A stretch of 64,000 nucleotides of DNA from Actinobaculum suis (GTDB taxonomy: Bacteria > Actinomycetota > Actinomycetes > Actinomycetales > Actinomycetaceae), in contig NZ_FNAU01000006.1 of the NCBI RefSeq assembly GCF_900102025.1, forward strand, positions 1-64,000, written 5' to 3'. A model generated the notes under the pieces. It was not told where the DNA came from. It saw only the letters and a program-made list of their open reading frames with translations, and ran no database searches. Both the position numbers and the translations under genes were made by a program. Of this stretch, positions 16,213 through 25,523 are shown piece after piece. The first letter of the stretch is position 1. Each line of letters begins with the position of its first letter.

Positions 16213-19020
16213 GTGACTGATGAACGTTTTCTCCTGATCGATGGCCACTCGATGGCATTTCGTGCTTTTTATGCCCTGAAACCCGATGGTTTCTACACTA
16301 AGAATGGGCAATACACGAATGCCGTACACGGTTTTCTTTCCACTTTGCTGCGGCTAATAAACGAACGGCAGCCCACGCACATTGCGGTAGCTTTCGACCT
16401 TCCTGGTGGCACGTTCCGCACCCGCGAATATCACGAATATAAAGCCGGGCGTAAACCCACCCCGGAGCCTTTCAAAGGGCAAGTGGAAACCATCCAACAG
16501 GTACTTGACGTGCTTGGTATTGCCTGGCTCACCCAGGAGGATTACGAAGCCGACGATATCCTCGCCACTCTTTCCAAACGCGGCGAAGAAGCCGGTATGC
16601 ACAACTTCATTGCCTCCGGGGATAAAGATTCCTACCAGTTAGTCTCCGCCCAAACAACGGTGCTTTACGCGAATCCTCGCCTGGGCATGCAAGTGCTGGA
16701 TCCGGCCGGCGTCGAAGCTAAAACCGGGGTTAGCCCGCAACTCTACCCAGATATGGCGGCGCTCGTAGGCGAAGGTGCCGATAACATTCCGGGAGTACCT
16801 GGAGTAGGGCCGAAAACTGCGCAACGCTGGCTCGCCAAGTACGGCGATCTAGAAGGCATCCTCACGCATGCCGATGAAATTACCGGCAAAGTGGGCCAAT
16901 CCTTGCGCGACAATATCGAGCGAGTAAAACTCAACCGAGAAATCAACCAACTCGTTAGGGACCTGCCACTAGGCAGCGATTTGACGCAATTCCAGCCGCG
17001 CGGCGTAGACCAAGCCGCCATGCATGAACTCTTCGATACGCTCGAGTTCTCGCGGTTGCGCAGCCGCGTGCTCAAAGAAATCCCCATCCGCGAAGGTACC
17101 GCCGTCTCCGCTGCAACACCTAGCGCAAACGGTGCCGCGCAAGATGAGGGCACTAAACAAGGTAACGGCACCGAAAAGGGAACCGGTGCCGCGCACACCA
17201 AAAACGCCTTCGTGCCCGTGGATCTGCAAGCCCTAGAAGTGAGTGAAACTGCCGTGGCCCAGTGGCTGGAAAAGTACGCGGCCGCAGAGGCTTCTGCCGA
17301 GGCCCCATCCGTGCTCTACGGGGTATACGTACGAGGCACCACTGATCCGGCTCGTGGTGAGGCCACCGGCATTGCGATTGCGAGCGGCCAGCAGGTACTA
17401 CTTATCGATCCCAAAACTCTCGGGGAAGCCGATTCGCAGGCGCTAGCCGCGTGGTTGGGCAATGCGCAAATAGCGAAGGTTTTGCACGGAGCTAAAGAAG
17501 CTTGGCATGCGCTGCGCGGCTCGGGTTATGCGCTGGCTGGCGTGGCTGCCGATACCGTGCTTTCGGCCTATCTTTTGCATCCGTATCGGCGCCGCTATGA
17601 ACTTGGCGATTTGGTTTTGCAGTACTTGGGCGTGGATATGGAACGCAGTGCGCCGGAAGGCGTGCTCCCCGGCCTCAGCGATACTGCGGATCCGGACGCA
17701 GCGAAGGCTGCCGTGCTCTCCCCGCTTTCCCAGGTTTTGCGCCAAGAACTGCACCAGATTGGGGAAAACGGCGATCTGCTCGCGCTGGAACTAGCTGTTT
17801 CCACCACTTTGGAACGCATGGAAGACGTGGGGATAGCGGTAGATAGTGCCTATCTGGAAAACTTGCGGGAAAACTTTGATGCCCGCGTGGAGGCGGCCGC
17901 CCGTTCGGCTTATGCGGCGATCGGCCACGAGGTAAACCTATCCAGTCCCAAACAGCTGCAAGGCGTGCTTTTTGACGAACTCAACTTGCCAAAAACACGG
18001 CGTACCAAATCCGGGTACACCACTAATGCGGAGGCGCTGGCAGATCTAGCCGCAAAAATTGCGTATAAGGAAACTCCGGAAGCGATTGCCGGGCAGGTTT
18101 TCCTCAGCTCCCTGCTAGAACACCGGGACGCCATCAAACTGCGCCAGTCAGTGGAAGGTCTGCAACGTGCGGTGCAAGCTGATGGGCGTATCCACACCAC
18201 TTTCCAACAGGCGGTGGCCGCCACCGGGCGGCTTTCCTCCACCGATCCGAACCTGCAAAACATTCATGCCCGTACGGAAGAAGGTTTACAGATCCGGGAA
18301 GCATTTATTGCCGGGCGAGGCTACGAAGGCCTCATGACAGCCGATTATTCGCAAATCGAGATGCGCATCATGGCTTCTCTTTCCGGTGATGAAGGGCTGA
18401 TCGAAGCCTTTAACGAAGGGGAGGACCTACACAGCTACGTAGCCTCCCTGGTCTTTGAGATCCCTGAAGAACAAGTTTCTTCCCAGCAGCGTTCGCGTAT
18501 TAAAGCCATGAGTTACGGTCTGGCTTACGGCCTGTCTGCTTATGGCCTGGCCCGGCAACTACATATCGGGGCAGATGAAGCAAAATCACTCATGGATGCC
18601 TACAACGCCCGCTTCGGGAAGGTCCGCCAATATTTGAATTCCCTGGTGGAACGGGCACGCCGTGATGGCTACACGGAAACTATCCTGGGCCGGCGCCGTT
18701 ATCTACCCGAACTAGACTCTCCAAATCGGCAACTGCGGGAAGCTTCTGAACGGATGGCGCTCAACGCACCGATCCAGGGGAGTGCGGCGGACATCATCAA
18801 GATTGCCATGGTGCAGGTGGAAAGCGCTTTGCGTGAAGGTGGGTACCAAAGCCGGATCCTCTTGCAAGTGCATGATGAACTTGTTATTGAGATTGCTCAC
18901 GGAGAGCGTGAACCGGTCGAGGAAATTGTGCGCCGTGAAATGGGGAACGCCTACGAGCTGCGCGTGCCGCTTTCCGTGGGCGTGGGCTACGGCGATAACT
19001 GGCGCGCCGCGGCCCACTAA
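16213..19020 (+). CDS. polA: DNA polymerase I
   Basis: A 935-residue repair and Okazaki-fragment polymerase. Residues 1-290 form the 5' nuclease (LIDGHSMAFRAFYAL; EADDILAT; GDKDSYQLV; DNIPGVPGVGPKTA). The middle keeps the 3'-5' exonuclease fold region but not its metal-binding acidic residues, so proofreading is probably lost, as in mycobacterial PolA. The polymerase domain has motif A DYSQIEMR (near 710), motif B KAMSYGLAYG (near 765) and motif C VHDELVIE (near 886). Motif B carries Tyr where E. coli has Phe762, the residue that controls dideoxynucleotide discrimination. A Gly/Thr-rich insert lies near residue 310. The start is a GTG. Confidence 0.95.
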   Translation: MTDERFLLIDGHSMAFRAFYALKPDGFYTKNGQYTNAVHGFLSTLLRLINERQPTHIAVAFDLPGGTFRTREYHEYKAGRKPTPEPFKGQVETIQQVLDVLGIAWLTQEDYEADDILATLSKRGEEAGMHNFIASGDKDSYQLVSAQTTVLYANPRLGMQVLDPAGVEAKTGVSPQLYPDMAALVGEGADNIPGVPGVGPKTAQRWLAKYGDLEGILTHADEITGKVGQSLRDNIERVKLNREINQLVRDLPLGSDLTQFQPRGVDQAAMHELFDTLEFSRLRSRVLKEIPIREGTAVSAATPSANGAAQDEGTKQGNGTEKGTGAAHTKNAFVPVDLQALEVSETAVAQWLEKYAAAEASAEAPSVLYGVYVRGTTDPARGEATGIAIASGQQVLLIDPKTLGEADSQALAAWLGNAQIAKVLHGAKEAWHALRGSGYALAGVAADTVLSAYLLHPYRRRYELGDLVLQYLGVDMERSAPEGVLPGLSDTADPDAAKAAVLSPLSQVLRQELHQIGENGDLLALELAVSTTLERMEDVGIAVDSAYLENLRENFDARVEAAARSAYAAIGHEVNLSSPKQLQGVLFDELNLPKTRRTKSGYTTNAEALADLAAKIAYKETPEAIAGQVFLSSLLEHRDAIKLRQSVEGLQRAVQADGRIHTTFQQAVAATGRLSSTDPNLQNIHARTEEGLQIREAFIAGRGYEGLMTADYSQIEMRIMASLSGDEGLIEAFNEGEDLHSYVASLVFEIPEEQVSSQQRSRIKAMSYGLAYGLSAYGLARQLHIGADEAKSLMDAYNARFGKVRQYLNSLVERARRDGYTETILGRRRYLPELDSPNRQLREASERMALNAPIQGSAADIIKIAMVQVESALREGGYQSRILLQVHDELVIEIAHGEREPVEEIVRREMGNAYELRVPLSVGVGYGDNWRAAAH

Positions 19021-19170
19021 GAAATTGCCACAGCAGGGCGATAAACCGTGCCCGCGCCGGTGCTAAGCCACGAGGCTAACTTGCGGTGCCGGGCGCGGGC
19101 GCGAGTACCGGGCGACACGCCAGGACGTTTCTTTCGCGGCCGCGCACTGGCATTTAGCCACCGAACCCCG

Positions 19171-19266
19171 TAAGATATTGCGTTGGTGTGGACATCCGTT
19201 CACACTGCACCCAGCCTAGGTGGGTGCTAAGTCCAACTATTAACCATCCGGAAGTTTTCAATACAC
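19171..19266 (+). promoter_or_regulatory. Structured leader of rpsA
   Basis: A possible -10 (TAAGAT, 19171) is followed by two stem-loops: GTGTG with CACAC (19186-19205) and GCACCCA with TGGGTGC (19207-19227). The SD (ggaag) is weak and lies rather far from the ATG. A leader with stems and a poor SD fits S1 autoregulation, but this is inferred. Confidence 0.4.
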
Positions 19267-20760
19267 ATGACAACGAACACCCCCGAATCCTCGACTCTTC
19301 CCGAGGTCGCCATCAACGATATTGGTGATGAGGAAGCTCTGCTCGCCGCAGTCGATAAGACCATCAAGTACTTCAATGACGGCGACATCGTCGAAGGAAC
19401 AGTCGTCAAGGTCGATCACGATGAAGTTCTCCTTGACATTGGCTACAAAACCGAGGGTGTTATTCCCTCTAAAGAACTGTCTATCAAGCACGACGTCGAT
19501 CCTGATGACGTGGTTGAAGTAGGCGACACGATCGAAGCCCTCGTCCTGCAGAAGGAAGACAAAGAAGGCCGTCTCCTCCTTTCCAAGAAGCGTGCTCAGT
19601 ACGAGCGTGCCTGGAAGAAGATCGAAAAGATCAAGGAAGAAGATGGCGTGGTCAGCGGCTCGGTTATCGAAGTGGTCAAGGGTGGCTTGATCCTCGATAT
19701 CGGTCTGCGTGGCTTCCTGCCGGCTTCGCTGGTGGAAATGCGCCGCGTGCGTGACCTGCAGCCGTATGTGGGCCGCGAACTGGAAGCCAAGGTTATCGAG
19801 CTCGATAAGAACCGCAATAATGTGGTGCTTTCGCGCCGGGCTTGGCTGGAAGATACCCAGTCGCAGGTGCGTTCCGACTTCCTGGCTGGCCTGCAGAAGG
19901 GCCAGATCCGGGAAGGCGTGGTTTCCTCGATCGTCAACTTCGGTGCCTTCGTGGACCTGGGCGGCGTAGACGGCCTCGTACACGTCTCCGAACTGTCCTG
20001 GAAGCACATCGACCATCCGTCTGAAGTGGTTGCGGTGGGCCAGAAGGTCAACGTGGAAGTACTCGACGTCGATCTGGATCGCGAACGCGTTTCCCTCTCC
20101 TTGAAGGCAACGCAGGAAGATCCGTGGCAGTCCTTCGCTCGCACCCACGCCATTGGGCAGGTTGTGCCGGGCAAGGTCACCAAGATTGTGCCCTTCGGTG
20201 CGTTCGTGCGCGTCGAAGACGGTATCGAAGGTCTCGTCCACATTTCCGAACTTGCTTCGCACCACGTGGATACGCCGGATGAAGTGGTCAAGGTTGGCGA
20301 AGAAATCTTCGTCAAGGTAATCGACATTGATCTGGACCGCCGCCGCATCTCGCTCTCGCTCAAGCAGGCGAACGAAGGCGTGGATCCGAACTCCGAAGAT
20401 TTCGATCCCTCGCTGTACGGAATGGCCGCCGACTACGACGAAGAAGGCAACTACAAGTACCCCGAAGGTTTCGATCCGGAATCGAACGAATGGCTGGAAG
20501 GCTACGAAGTCCAGCGCGAAGAGTGGGAGAACGCTTACGCGCAGGCCCAGGCTCGCTGGGAGGCCCACAAGGCCCAGGCCGCCAAGGCTCAGGAACGCGA
20601 AGTCGAATACGCTGCCGCTCGGGGTGGCCACGCTCCGCGTACCGCCGCTGATGATGCCGCGCCTTCTTCCTACACTTCGACGACGGACGCTTCGAGCTCG
20701 CTCGATTCAGACGCCGATGAAGCTCTGGCCGCGCTGCGTGAAAAGCTCACGAACAACTAA
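19267..20760 (+). CDS. rpsA: 30S ribosomal protein S1
   Basis: Ribosomal protein S1, binding mRNA leaders through OB-fold S1 repeats. Four S1 domains are visible at about residues 35-105, 122-190, 208-280 and 293-365; the last two have the clearest GxVxxxxxFGAFV and GLVHxSEL signatures. An acidic, Gln/Ala-rich tail of about 120 residues follows, as in other actinobacterial S1 proteins. Codon use is strongly biased toward AAG and GAA, consistent with very high expression. It follows polA at 246 bp and is terminated by a strong stem-loop. Confidence 0.96.
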   Translation: MTTNTPESSTLPEVAINDIGDEEALLAAVDKTIKYFNDGDIVEGTVVKVDHDEVLLDIGYKTEGVIPSKELSIKHDVDPDDVVEVGDTIEALVLQKEDKEGRLLLSKKRAQYERAWKKIEKIKEEDGVVSGSVIEVVKGGLILDIGLRGFLPASLVEMRRVRDLQPYVGRELEAKVIELDKNRNNVVLSRRAWLEDTQSQVRSDFLAGLQKGQIREGVVSSIVNFGAFVDLGGVDGLVHVSELSWKHIDHPSEVVAVGQKVNVEVLDVDLDRERVSLSLKATQEDPWQSFARTHAIGQVVPGKVTKIVPFGAFVRVEDGIEGLVHISELASHHVDTPDEVVKVGEEIFVKVIDIDLDRRRISLSLKQANEGVDPNSEDFDPSLYGMAADYDEEGNYKYPEGFDPESNEWLEGYEVQREEWENAYAQAQARWEAHKAQAAKAQEREVEYAAARGGHAPRTAADDAAPSSYTSTTDASSSLDSDADEALAALREKLTNN

Positions 20761-20808
20761 GCGGCAAGCTACGGCAACCAGAAACTTAATATTGGCTTGC
20801 TAAGCTCC

Positions 20809-20856
20809 AGCGGGGCGGTAGGTGCTAAAACTTCTAGCACCTACCGCCCCGCTTTT
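20809..20856 (+). terminator. Terminator after rpsA
   Basis: A perfect 19-bp stem (20809-20827 with 20835-20853) encloses the loop aaacttc and is followed by a short T run. It lies 49 bases past the rpsA stop. Confidence 0.9.
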
Positions 20857-21039
20857 GCCTGCCATACCGAATTTTGCTTGCCACGCCCAGGGCCGCGCGC
20901 CGCGCGCCCGGGGCTCTGGCCCCTCGGTCCGAGAGCCCGGCTTCTCGTGCTTTACCCTTCGCACCTGGCCCTTAGCGCTTTGGTCCCTATCCTTTTGCCC
21001 TTCGCGCCTCGTACCAAGCTCGCGCGCTAATCTACAACT
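20857..21039. other. Gap before coaE with no gene seen
   Basis: About 180 bp with partial repeats of a cccttcgc/ccctt motif (for example near 20956 and 20998). No coding sequence or clear promoter can be supported. Confidence 0.4.
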
Positions 21040-21744
21040 ATGAGCGCTAAAGTTTTTACTGCCGGCCCAGCCCACGCCCGCAAACTCCGCGATATTGCCC
21101 ATCCTGCCGGCAGGGCTTTGCGGCTCGGCGTAACCGGCGGCATTGGTACCGGCAAATCCACGGTCACCCAGTTACTTGCCCAGCTCCACGGCAATACCAT
21201 CGTGGCCGATGCAGATGCTATCGCCCATGAGTTACAAGCACCCGGTTCACCACTTAGCGCGGAACTAGTGGCAACCTTCGGCCCCGAAATTAGTGGCCCC
21301 GGCGGGGAAATCAGCCGGCCGCAACTGGCCCAAATAGTGTTTTCCAATCCGCAGGCCCGCCACCAGCTCAATGCCATCATGCATCCGGCGATCCGCCGCC
21401 GTGCCCACGAGATTATGGACAGTGCCAGGCCGGAACAATTCGTGATATTCGACGTCGCCCTCTTATTCGAAGTGGGCTGGCAAAAGGACGTAGACGCCGT
21501 GCTCCTCGTTACCGCGCCACCCGCGGCGCGCATTACCCGGCTTGCCGGGAGGGGAGTAGCACCGGCAGAAGCACGGCGGCGCATAAAAACCCAAATGAGT
21601 GATACCGAGCGGCGTAATGACTCTCACATTGAGGTGAATAATGCCGGCACAGCGGTGCAGTTACGCGAAGTACTAGCCCAGTGCGGGCCCGCCTGGCTCT
21701 GGGAAGATCAAAACCACCCCCAAAGTCGCCCCCGTTTGACCTAA
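21040..21744 (+). CDS. coaE: Dephospho-CoA kinase
   Basis: Phosphorylates dephospho-CoA, the last step of coenzyme A synthesis. The P-loop GGIGTGKST lies near residues 33-41, VADADAIAHEL carries the substrate-binding region, and FDVALLFEVGW and the C-terminal NAGT segment are typical. A 27-residue N-terminal stretch precedes the P-loop strand, longer than in E. coli. It sits between rpsA and uvrB as in mycobacteria. A small hairpin (ACGTGCG, loop tttc, CGCACGT; 21749-21766) follows the stop and could end transcription. Confidence 0.93.
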   Translation: MSAKVFTAGPAHARKLRDIAHPAGRALRLGVTGGIGTGKSTVTQLLAQLHGNTIVADADAIAHELQAPGSPLSAELVATFGPEISGPGGEISRPQLAQIVFSNPQARHQLNAIMHPAIRRRAHEIMDSARPEQFVIFDVALLFEVGWQKDVDAVLLVTAPPAARITRLAGRGVAPAEARRRIKTQMSDTERRNDSHIEVNNAGTAVQLREVLAQCGPAWLWEDQNHPQSRPRLT

Positions 21745-21840
21745 GGAAACGTGCGTTTCCGCACGTAAACTGATCTGGTGGTGTGCCTCGCCCCGGCCGC
21801 GTTCTAACCAATTGCGGAGAAAGCTCTCGGCGGGCGTGGA

Positions 21841-21916
21841 AAATACTTTCCGCACGAAGCGCGGAAAATACTTTCCGCACGAAGCGCGGAGAATACTTTC
21901 CTCCGTGAAACGCGGA
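21841..21916. repeat. 25-bp tandem array of hairpin units
   Basis: Two identical 25-bp units occupy 21841-21865 and 21866-21890; a third, diverged by several bases and one insertion, runs to 21916, and weaker copies may lie on either side. Each unit begins aaatactttccgcacgaag. TTTCCGC in one unit pairs with GCGGAAA at its junction with the next, so the array can form hairpins. Confidence 0.85.
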
Positions 21917-21995
21917 GAGTGTGTTCCGCATGCAGAGAGCTCTATTTCGGCAGGCATGCACGCTCAGCTCTAATAGTGATTCAAAGGAGACCAAG

Positions 21996-22862
21996 ATGAG
22001 CGAAATTCCCTGGGCAGGATCCCCGGCCAACGGCGTCGAACTGGTGGAATACAACGGACTGCAGGCCATTAAAATCGCAACCCCAGCGGTTTCGGCACTC
22101 GTATACCGTATGGGCGCGCATATCGCGCAGTGGGCTCCGGCCGGTCAAAAGTCGGCAATTTTCCTTTCGGAAGCCTCGAACTTTGCGCTCGGCACGCCGA
22201 TTCGCGGCGGCATTCCGGTCATCACTCCGTGGTTCGGCCCGGCAGAGGCGGGTTTGCATGGCTGGGCTCGCACCCACGAATGGGAACTTGCGGAAGTCCA
22301 CGAAACCGGAGGGGAAGTCGAATTGGAACTGCGGCTGCCCGCGAGTGAAGCTTATGGCCCGCACGGCGCGGAGCTGGAATGCGCATTGCGGATCAAGTTG
22401 GGCGCGTCCCTCGAAGTCACTTTCACAGTCACGAATGTTTCCACGCGCGAGGTACAGCCGGAAATGGCTTTGCATGCTTATTGGGAAGTCGATGCGCAAG
22501 CGGTTACGGTCGCCGGTATTGAAGGGGGCGGCGTGGACCGCCTGCGCGATAACGCGGAGATTTCCGGGCCGCTAGAACCGCTCACCGGGCAAACCGTAGA
22601 CCGGTTCTACACCTTCCCGGCCGAAATTGTTATTCACGACGCCGGTAACAGCCGCGATATTGTGCTCAGCTCTCCCGAATCGGTGCAGGCAGTGGTGTGG
22701 AATCCGGGGGTTTCCGGAGCGCAGTCAAACGCCGATTTCAAAGACGATGATTGGCAGAAGTTCATCTGCGTAGAAGCCACGCGAGTGCGGGATTTCGCGC
22801 CGGTTATCAACCCGGGTGAGGCAGCCAGCCTGAGCTTGCGCGCCGAGGTTCGCGCGGCCTAA
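21996..22862 (+). CDS. Glucose-6-phosphate 1-epimerase-like protein (YeaD family)
   Basis: A 288-residue member of the aldose 1-epimerase superfamily, closest in motif to YeaD, which interconverts the anomers of glucose-6-phosphate. RGGIPVITPWFGP and HGWARTHEWEL supply the conserved arginine and histidine, and MALHAYW carries the second active-site histidine; a glutamate in KFICVEATR is the expected base. The ATG at 21996 follows aaaggag with good spacing; an upstream in-frame start at 21921 lies inside or next to the repeat array and is unlikely. The gene stands alone between coaE and uvrB. Confidence 0.8.
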   Translation: MSEIPWAGSPANGVELVEYNGLQAIKIATPAVSALVYRMGAHIAQWAPAGQKSAIFLSEASNFALGTPIRGGIPVITPWFGPAEAGLHGWARTHEWELAEVHETGGEVELELRLPASEAYGPHGAELECALRIKLGASLEVTFTVTNVSTREVQPEMALHAYWEVDAQAVTVAGIEGGGVDRLRDNAEISGPLEPLTGQTVDRFYTFPAEIVIHDAGNSRDIVLSSPESVQAVVWNPGVSGAQSNADFKDDDWQKFICVEATRVRDFAPVINPGEAASLSLRAEVRAA

Positions 22863-22989
22863 AACAACGGCGTCGTACGCGACTCACCGCGCTTGGCACA
22901 GCTCACCTGCTCCGCACCGCGCGCACTCGCATGTGTCTATCAAAATAAAGCGCCACACGCGCACGCCAAGATGAGGTTTTGCATCCGCA

Positions 22990-23100
22990 CCTTAAGCTGC
23001 GCGCTACTTGGCACTTTGCCTGACCAGCTTGATATCTGCGCGCTACCCGGCACTTTGCGCGCGACAAGGCACCTTGCACGCTACTTGGCGATCCTTGCCC
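22990..23100. repeat. Irregular short repeats upstream of uvrB
   Basis: Words such as gcgctacttggcactttgc (near 23001), cgctacccggcactttgcg (23041) and cacgctacttggcgat (near 23077) recur about every 18-39 bp. The array occupies most of the 319-bp gap between the YeaD-like gene and uvrB. Confidence 0.6.
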
Positions 23101-23157
23101 CGGGGGTTACTCACCGCTACTCTCGGGGCAGGGAATCGCGGGCCGTACCGGCATGCT

Positions 23158-23173
23158 TCGAACACGGGTACGA
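23158..23173. promoter_or_regulatory. LexA/SOS box at uvrB
   Basis: TCGAAC-ACGG-GTACGA matches the actinobacterial LexA consensus TCGAAC-N4-GTTCGA at 11 of 12 fixed positions. It lies eight bases upstream of the chosen uvrB start, so LexA binding would block transcription or initiation. Confidence 0.75.
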
Positions 23174-23181
23174 TGGTAGGC

Positions 23182-25260
23182 ATGGCAGTTGATACTCGTA
23201 TCGAACGCGCAGAAAAACCCTTCGAGGTTATCTCCGACTACACGCCTTCGGGCGATCAGCCCCACGCTATTGCGGAGCTGGCGGAGAGGATCAATAACGG
23301 AGAAAAGGACGTGGTGCTCCTTGGGGCTACCGGCACCGGTAAATCTGCGACTGCCGCTTGGCTAGTGGAAAAGTTACAGCGGCCCACGCTCATTATGGAG
23401 CCGAATAAGACTTTGGCGGCGCAAATGGCAGCCGAATTTCGGGAGCTACTGCCCAATAATGCCGTTGAATACTTTGTTTCCTACTATGACTATTACCAAC
23501 CTGAAGCCTACGTTCCGCAAACCGATACTTTTATCGAAAAGGATTCTTCGATTAACGATGAAGTGGAACGTCTGCGGCATTCGGCAACCAATTCGCTGCT
23601 CACGCGCCGCGATACGGTAGTAGTAGCTTCCGTTTCTTGTATTTATGGCTTGGGTACCCCGCAAGAATATGTAGACCGCATGGTGCAATTGCGTGTGGGG
23701 GATAGGATCGACCGCGATGAGTTGCTGAAGCTCTTCGTCGGCATGCAATATACGCGCAATGATATCGAGTTCACGCGCGGTACTTTCCGGGTGCGGGGCG
23801 ATACCGTGGAAATCATTCCCGTCTACGAAGAACTAGCAATTCGGATCGAGTTCTTTGGCGACGAAATCGACGCGATCTCCACTTTACATCCGCTCACCGG
23901 TAATAAGATCGCCGATACCGACACCGCCCATATTTTCCCCGCTTCGCACTATGTGGCCGGGCCGGAAAGAATGGAACGCGCTATCGCTTCCATAGAGGCG
24001 GAACTAGAGGAACGGCTCGCCGAGCTCAAGTCGCAAAATAAACTTCTAGAGGCGCAAAGGCTGGAGATGCGCACTACTTACGATCTCGAAATGATGCGCA
24101 ATATCGGCACCTGTTCTGGAATTGAGAACTATTCGCGGCATATTGATGGGCGCGGGCCGGGCACTCCTCCAAATACTTTGCTGGACTATTTCCCGGACGA
24201 TTTTCTGCTTATTATCGACGAATCGCATGTTACCGTCCCCCAAATTGGGGCGATGTATGAAGGGGATATGTCCCGTAAACGCACCCTGGTGGAATACGGT
24301 TTCCGCCTGCCTTCTGCCATGGATAACCGGCCGCTCAAGTGGGAGGAGTTCCAGGAACGCATCGGACAAACCGTCTATCTTTCTGCGACTCCTGGCAAAT
24401 ATGAACTGGAACGTTCCGATGGTTACGTGGAACAGATTATTCGCCCCACCGGTTTGGTAGATCCGCTCATCCGAGTCAAACCAACGGAAGGGCAAATCGA
24501 CGATTTGCTCGAAGAAATCCGCGTGCGGGCCGCGAAACAGGAACGCGTGCTGGTTACCACTTTGACCAAGAAAATGGCGGAAGACCTTACCGATTACCTG
24601 TCGGAACGGGATGTGCGGGTGGAGTATTTGCATTCTGATGTGGATACTTTGCGCCGCGTGGAGTTGCTGCGGCAGTTGCGGTTGGGCGAATTTGATGTAC
24701 TGGTAGGTATTAATCTTTTGCGTGAAGGTTTGGATTTGCCCGAAGTTTCCTTGGTTGCGATTCTCGACGCCGATAAACAGGGCTTCTTGCGGTCAACGAC
24801 GTCGTTGATTCAAACCATCGGCCGGGCGGCCCGCAATGTTTCGGGCGAGGTCCACATGTACGCCGATACGATCACGCCGAATATGCAAGAAGCGATCGAA
24901 GAAACTAACCGGCGCCGCGAAAAGCAAATCGCTTACAACAAAGAACACGGGATCGATCCGCAACCTTTGCGCAAGAAGATTTCCGATGTGACCGATATGC
25001 TCGCCCGCGAGGACGTAGATACCGAAACGCTCCTGGCCGGTGGATATCGCACCGAACCCGAATACGCGAAGGGGCGTGCCCCCGCCCGAGAAATCGCGCG
25101 GGCCGAGGGCGCGGGGCAGTTGCGGGAAATGATCAACGAACTGAGTTTGCAAATGCATGCGGCGGCTGAACAATTACAGTTCGAACTCGCCGCCCGCTAC
25201 CGGGACGAAATTAAAGATCTCAAATCAGAACTCTGGCACGCCGAACAGGCGCAAAAATAG
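23182..25260 (+). CDS. uvrB: Excinuclease ABC subunit B
   Basis: The damage-verifying helicase of nucleotide excision repair. GATGTGKS (Walker A) lies near residue 47, the beta-hairpin [14 protein letters not shown] near 97, IIDESHVT holds the DEAD-like motif, and QTIGRAARN is motif VI. The C-terminal UVR domain ([20 protein letters not shown]) contacts UvrC. Length with the ATG at 23182 is 692 residues, usual for the family. An ATG three codons upstream is also possible. An SOS box overlaps the start region. Confidence 0.96.
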   Translation: MAVDTRIERAEKPFEVISDYTPSGDQPHAIAELAERINNGEKDVVLLGATGTGKSATAAWLVEKLQRPTLIMEPNKTLAAQMAAEFRELLPNNAVEYFVSYYDYYQPEAYVPQTDTFIEKDSSINDEVERLRHSATNSLLTRRDTVVVASVSCIYGLGTPQEYVDRMVQLRVGDRIDRDELLKLFVGMQYTRNDIEFTRGTFRVRGDTVEIIPVYEELAIRIEFFGDEIDAISTLHPLTGNKIADTDTAHIFPASHYVAGPERMERAIASIEAELEERLAELKSQNKLLEAQRLEMRTTYDLEMMRNIGTCSGIENYSRHIDGRGPGTPPNTLLDYFPDDFLLIIDESHVTVPQIGAMYEGDMSRKRTLVEYGFRLPSAMDNRPLKWEEFQERIGQTVYLSATPGKYELERSDGYVEQIIRPTGLVDPLIRVKPTEGQIDDLLEEIRVRAAKQERVLVTTLTKKMAEDLTDYLSERDVRVEYLHSDVDTLRRVELLRQLRLGEFDVLVGINLLREGLDLPEVSLVAILDADKQGFLRSTTSLIQTIGRAARNVSGEVHMYADTITPNMQEAIEETNRRREKQIAYNKEHGIDPQPLRKKISDVTDMLAREDVDTETLLAGGYRTEPEYAKGRAPAREIARAEGAGQLREMINELSLQMHAAAEQLQFELAARYRDEIKDLKSELWHAEQAQK

Positions 25261-25309
25261 AGAGCTAATTAGCATTTTCGGTGCGGGCATGTGTGTAGGC
25301 CTTTCGGGT

Positions 25310-25420
25310 AAGGTGGTGCGCCGGGAGGGGAGTACTTCCAGGAAATATCGGTTCGTCATCACGGCGCTAGCTAGATCATGCCGGATCACGCTTGCGCCCG
25401 GACCGAGACCGCACCGCACA
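25310..25420 (+). promoter_or_regulatory. Candidate yybP-ykoY manganese riboswitch
   Basis: Upstream of the TerC-family gene lies GGGGAGTA (25327-25334), CGTCA (25354-25358) and GAGACC (25405-25410). This ordered set resembles the conserved loops of the yybP-ykoY Mn2+ aptamer. GGTGCG near 25314 can pair with CGCACC at 25410-25415 to close a P1-like stem. TerC proteins are classic targets of this riboswitch. The match was made by eye, so confidence is moderate. Confidence 0.5.
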
Positions 25421-25523
25421 TTTCGCCAGGTGAGGCCCGGTAAGGGGCATACCCAAAGAAAGTCGGGATTGGTGGAAGGAGACCTTCGGTTCATTTAGCT
25501 CAAGCTCTACCGGAGGATTCATA

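Noticed and set aside
19258-20631. Long minus-strand frame opposite rpsA
   Set aside because: It mirrors the highly biased codon use of rpsA; its residues reflect antisense of S1 repeats, not a protein family.
21747-21759. 13-base word AAACGTGCGTTTC shared with 54811-54823
   Set aside because: A 13-base match between two sites is expected by chance many times in 64 kb, and contexts differ.
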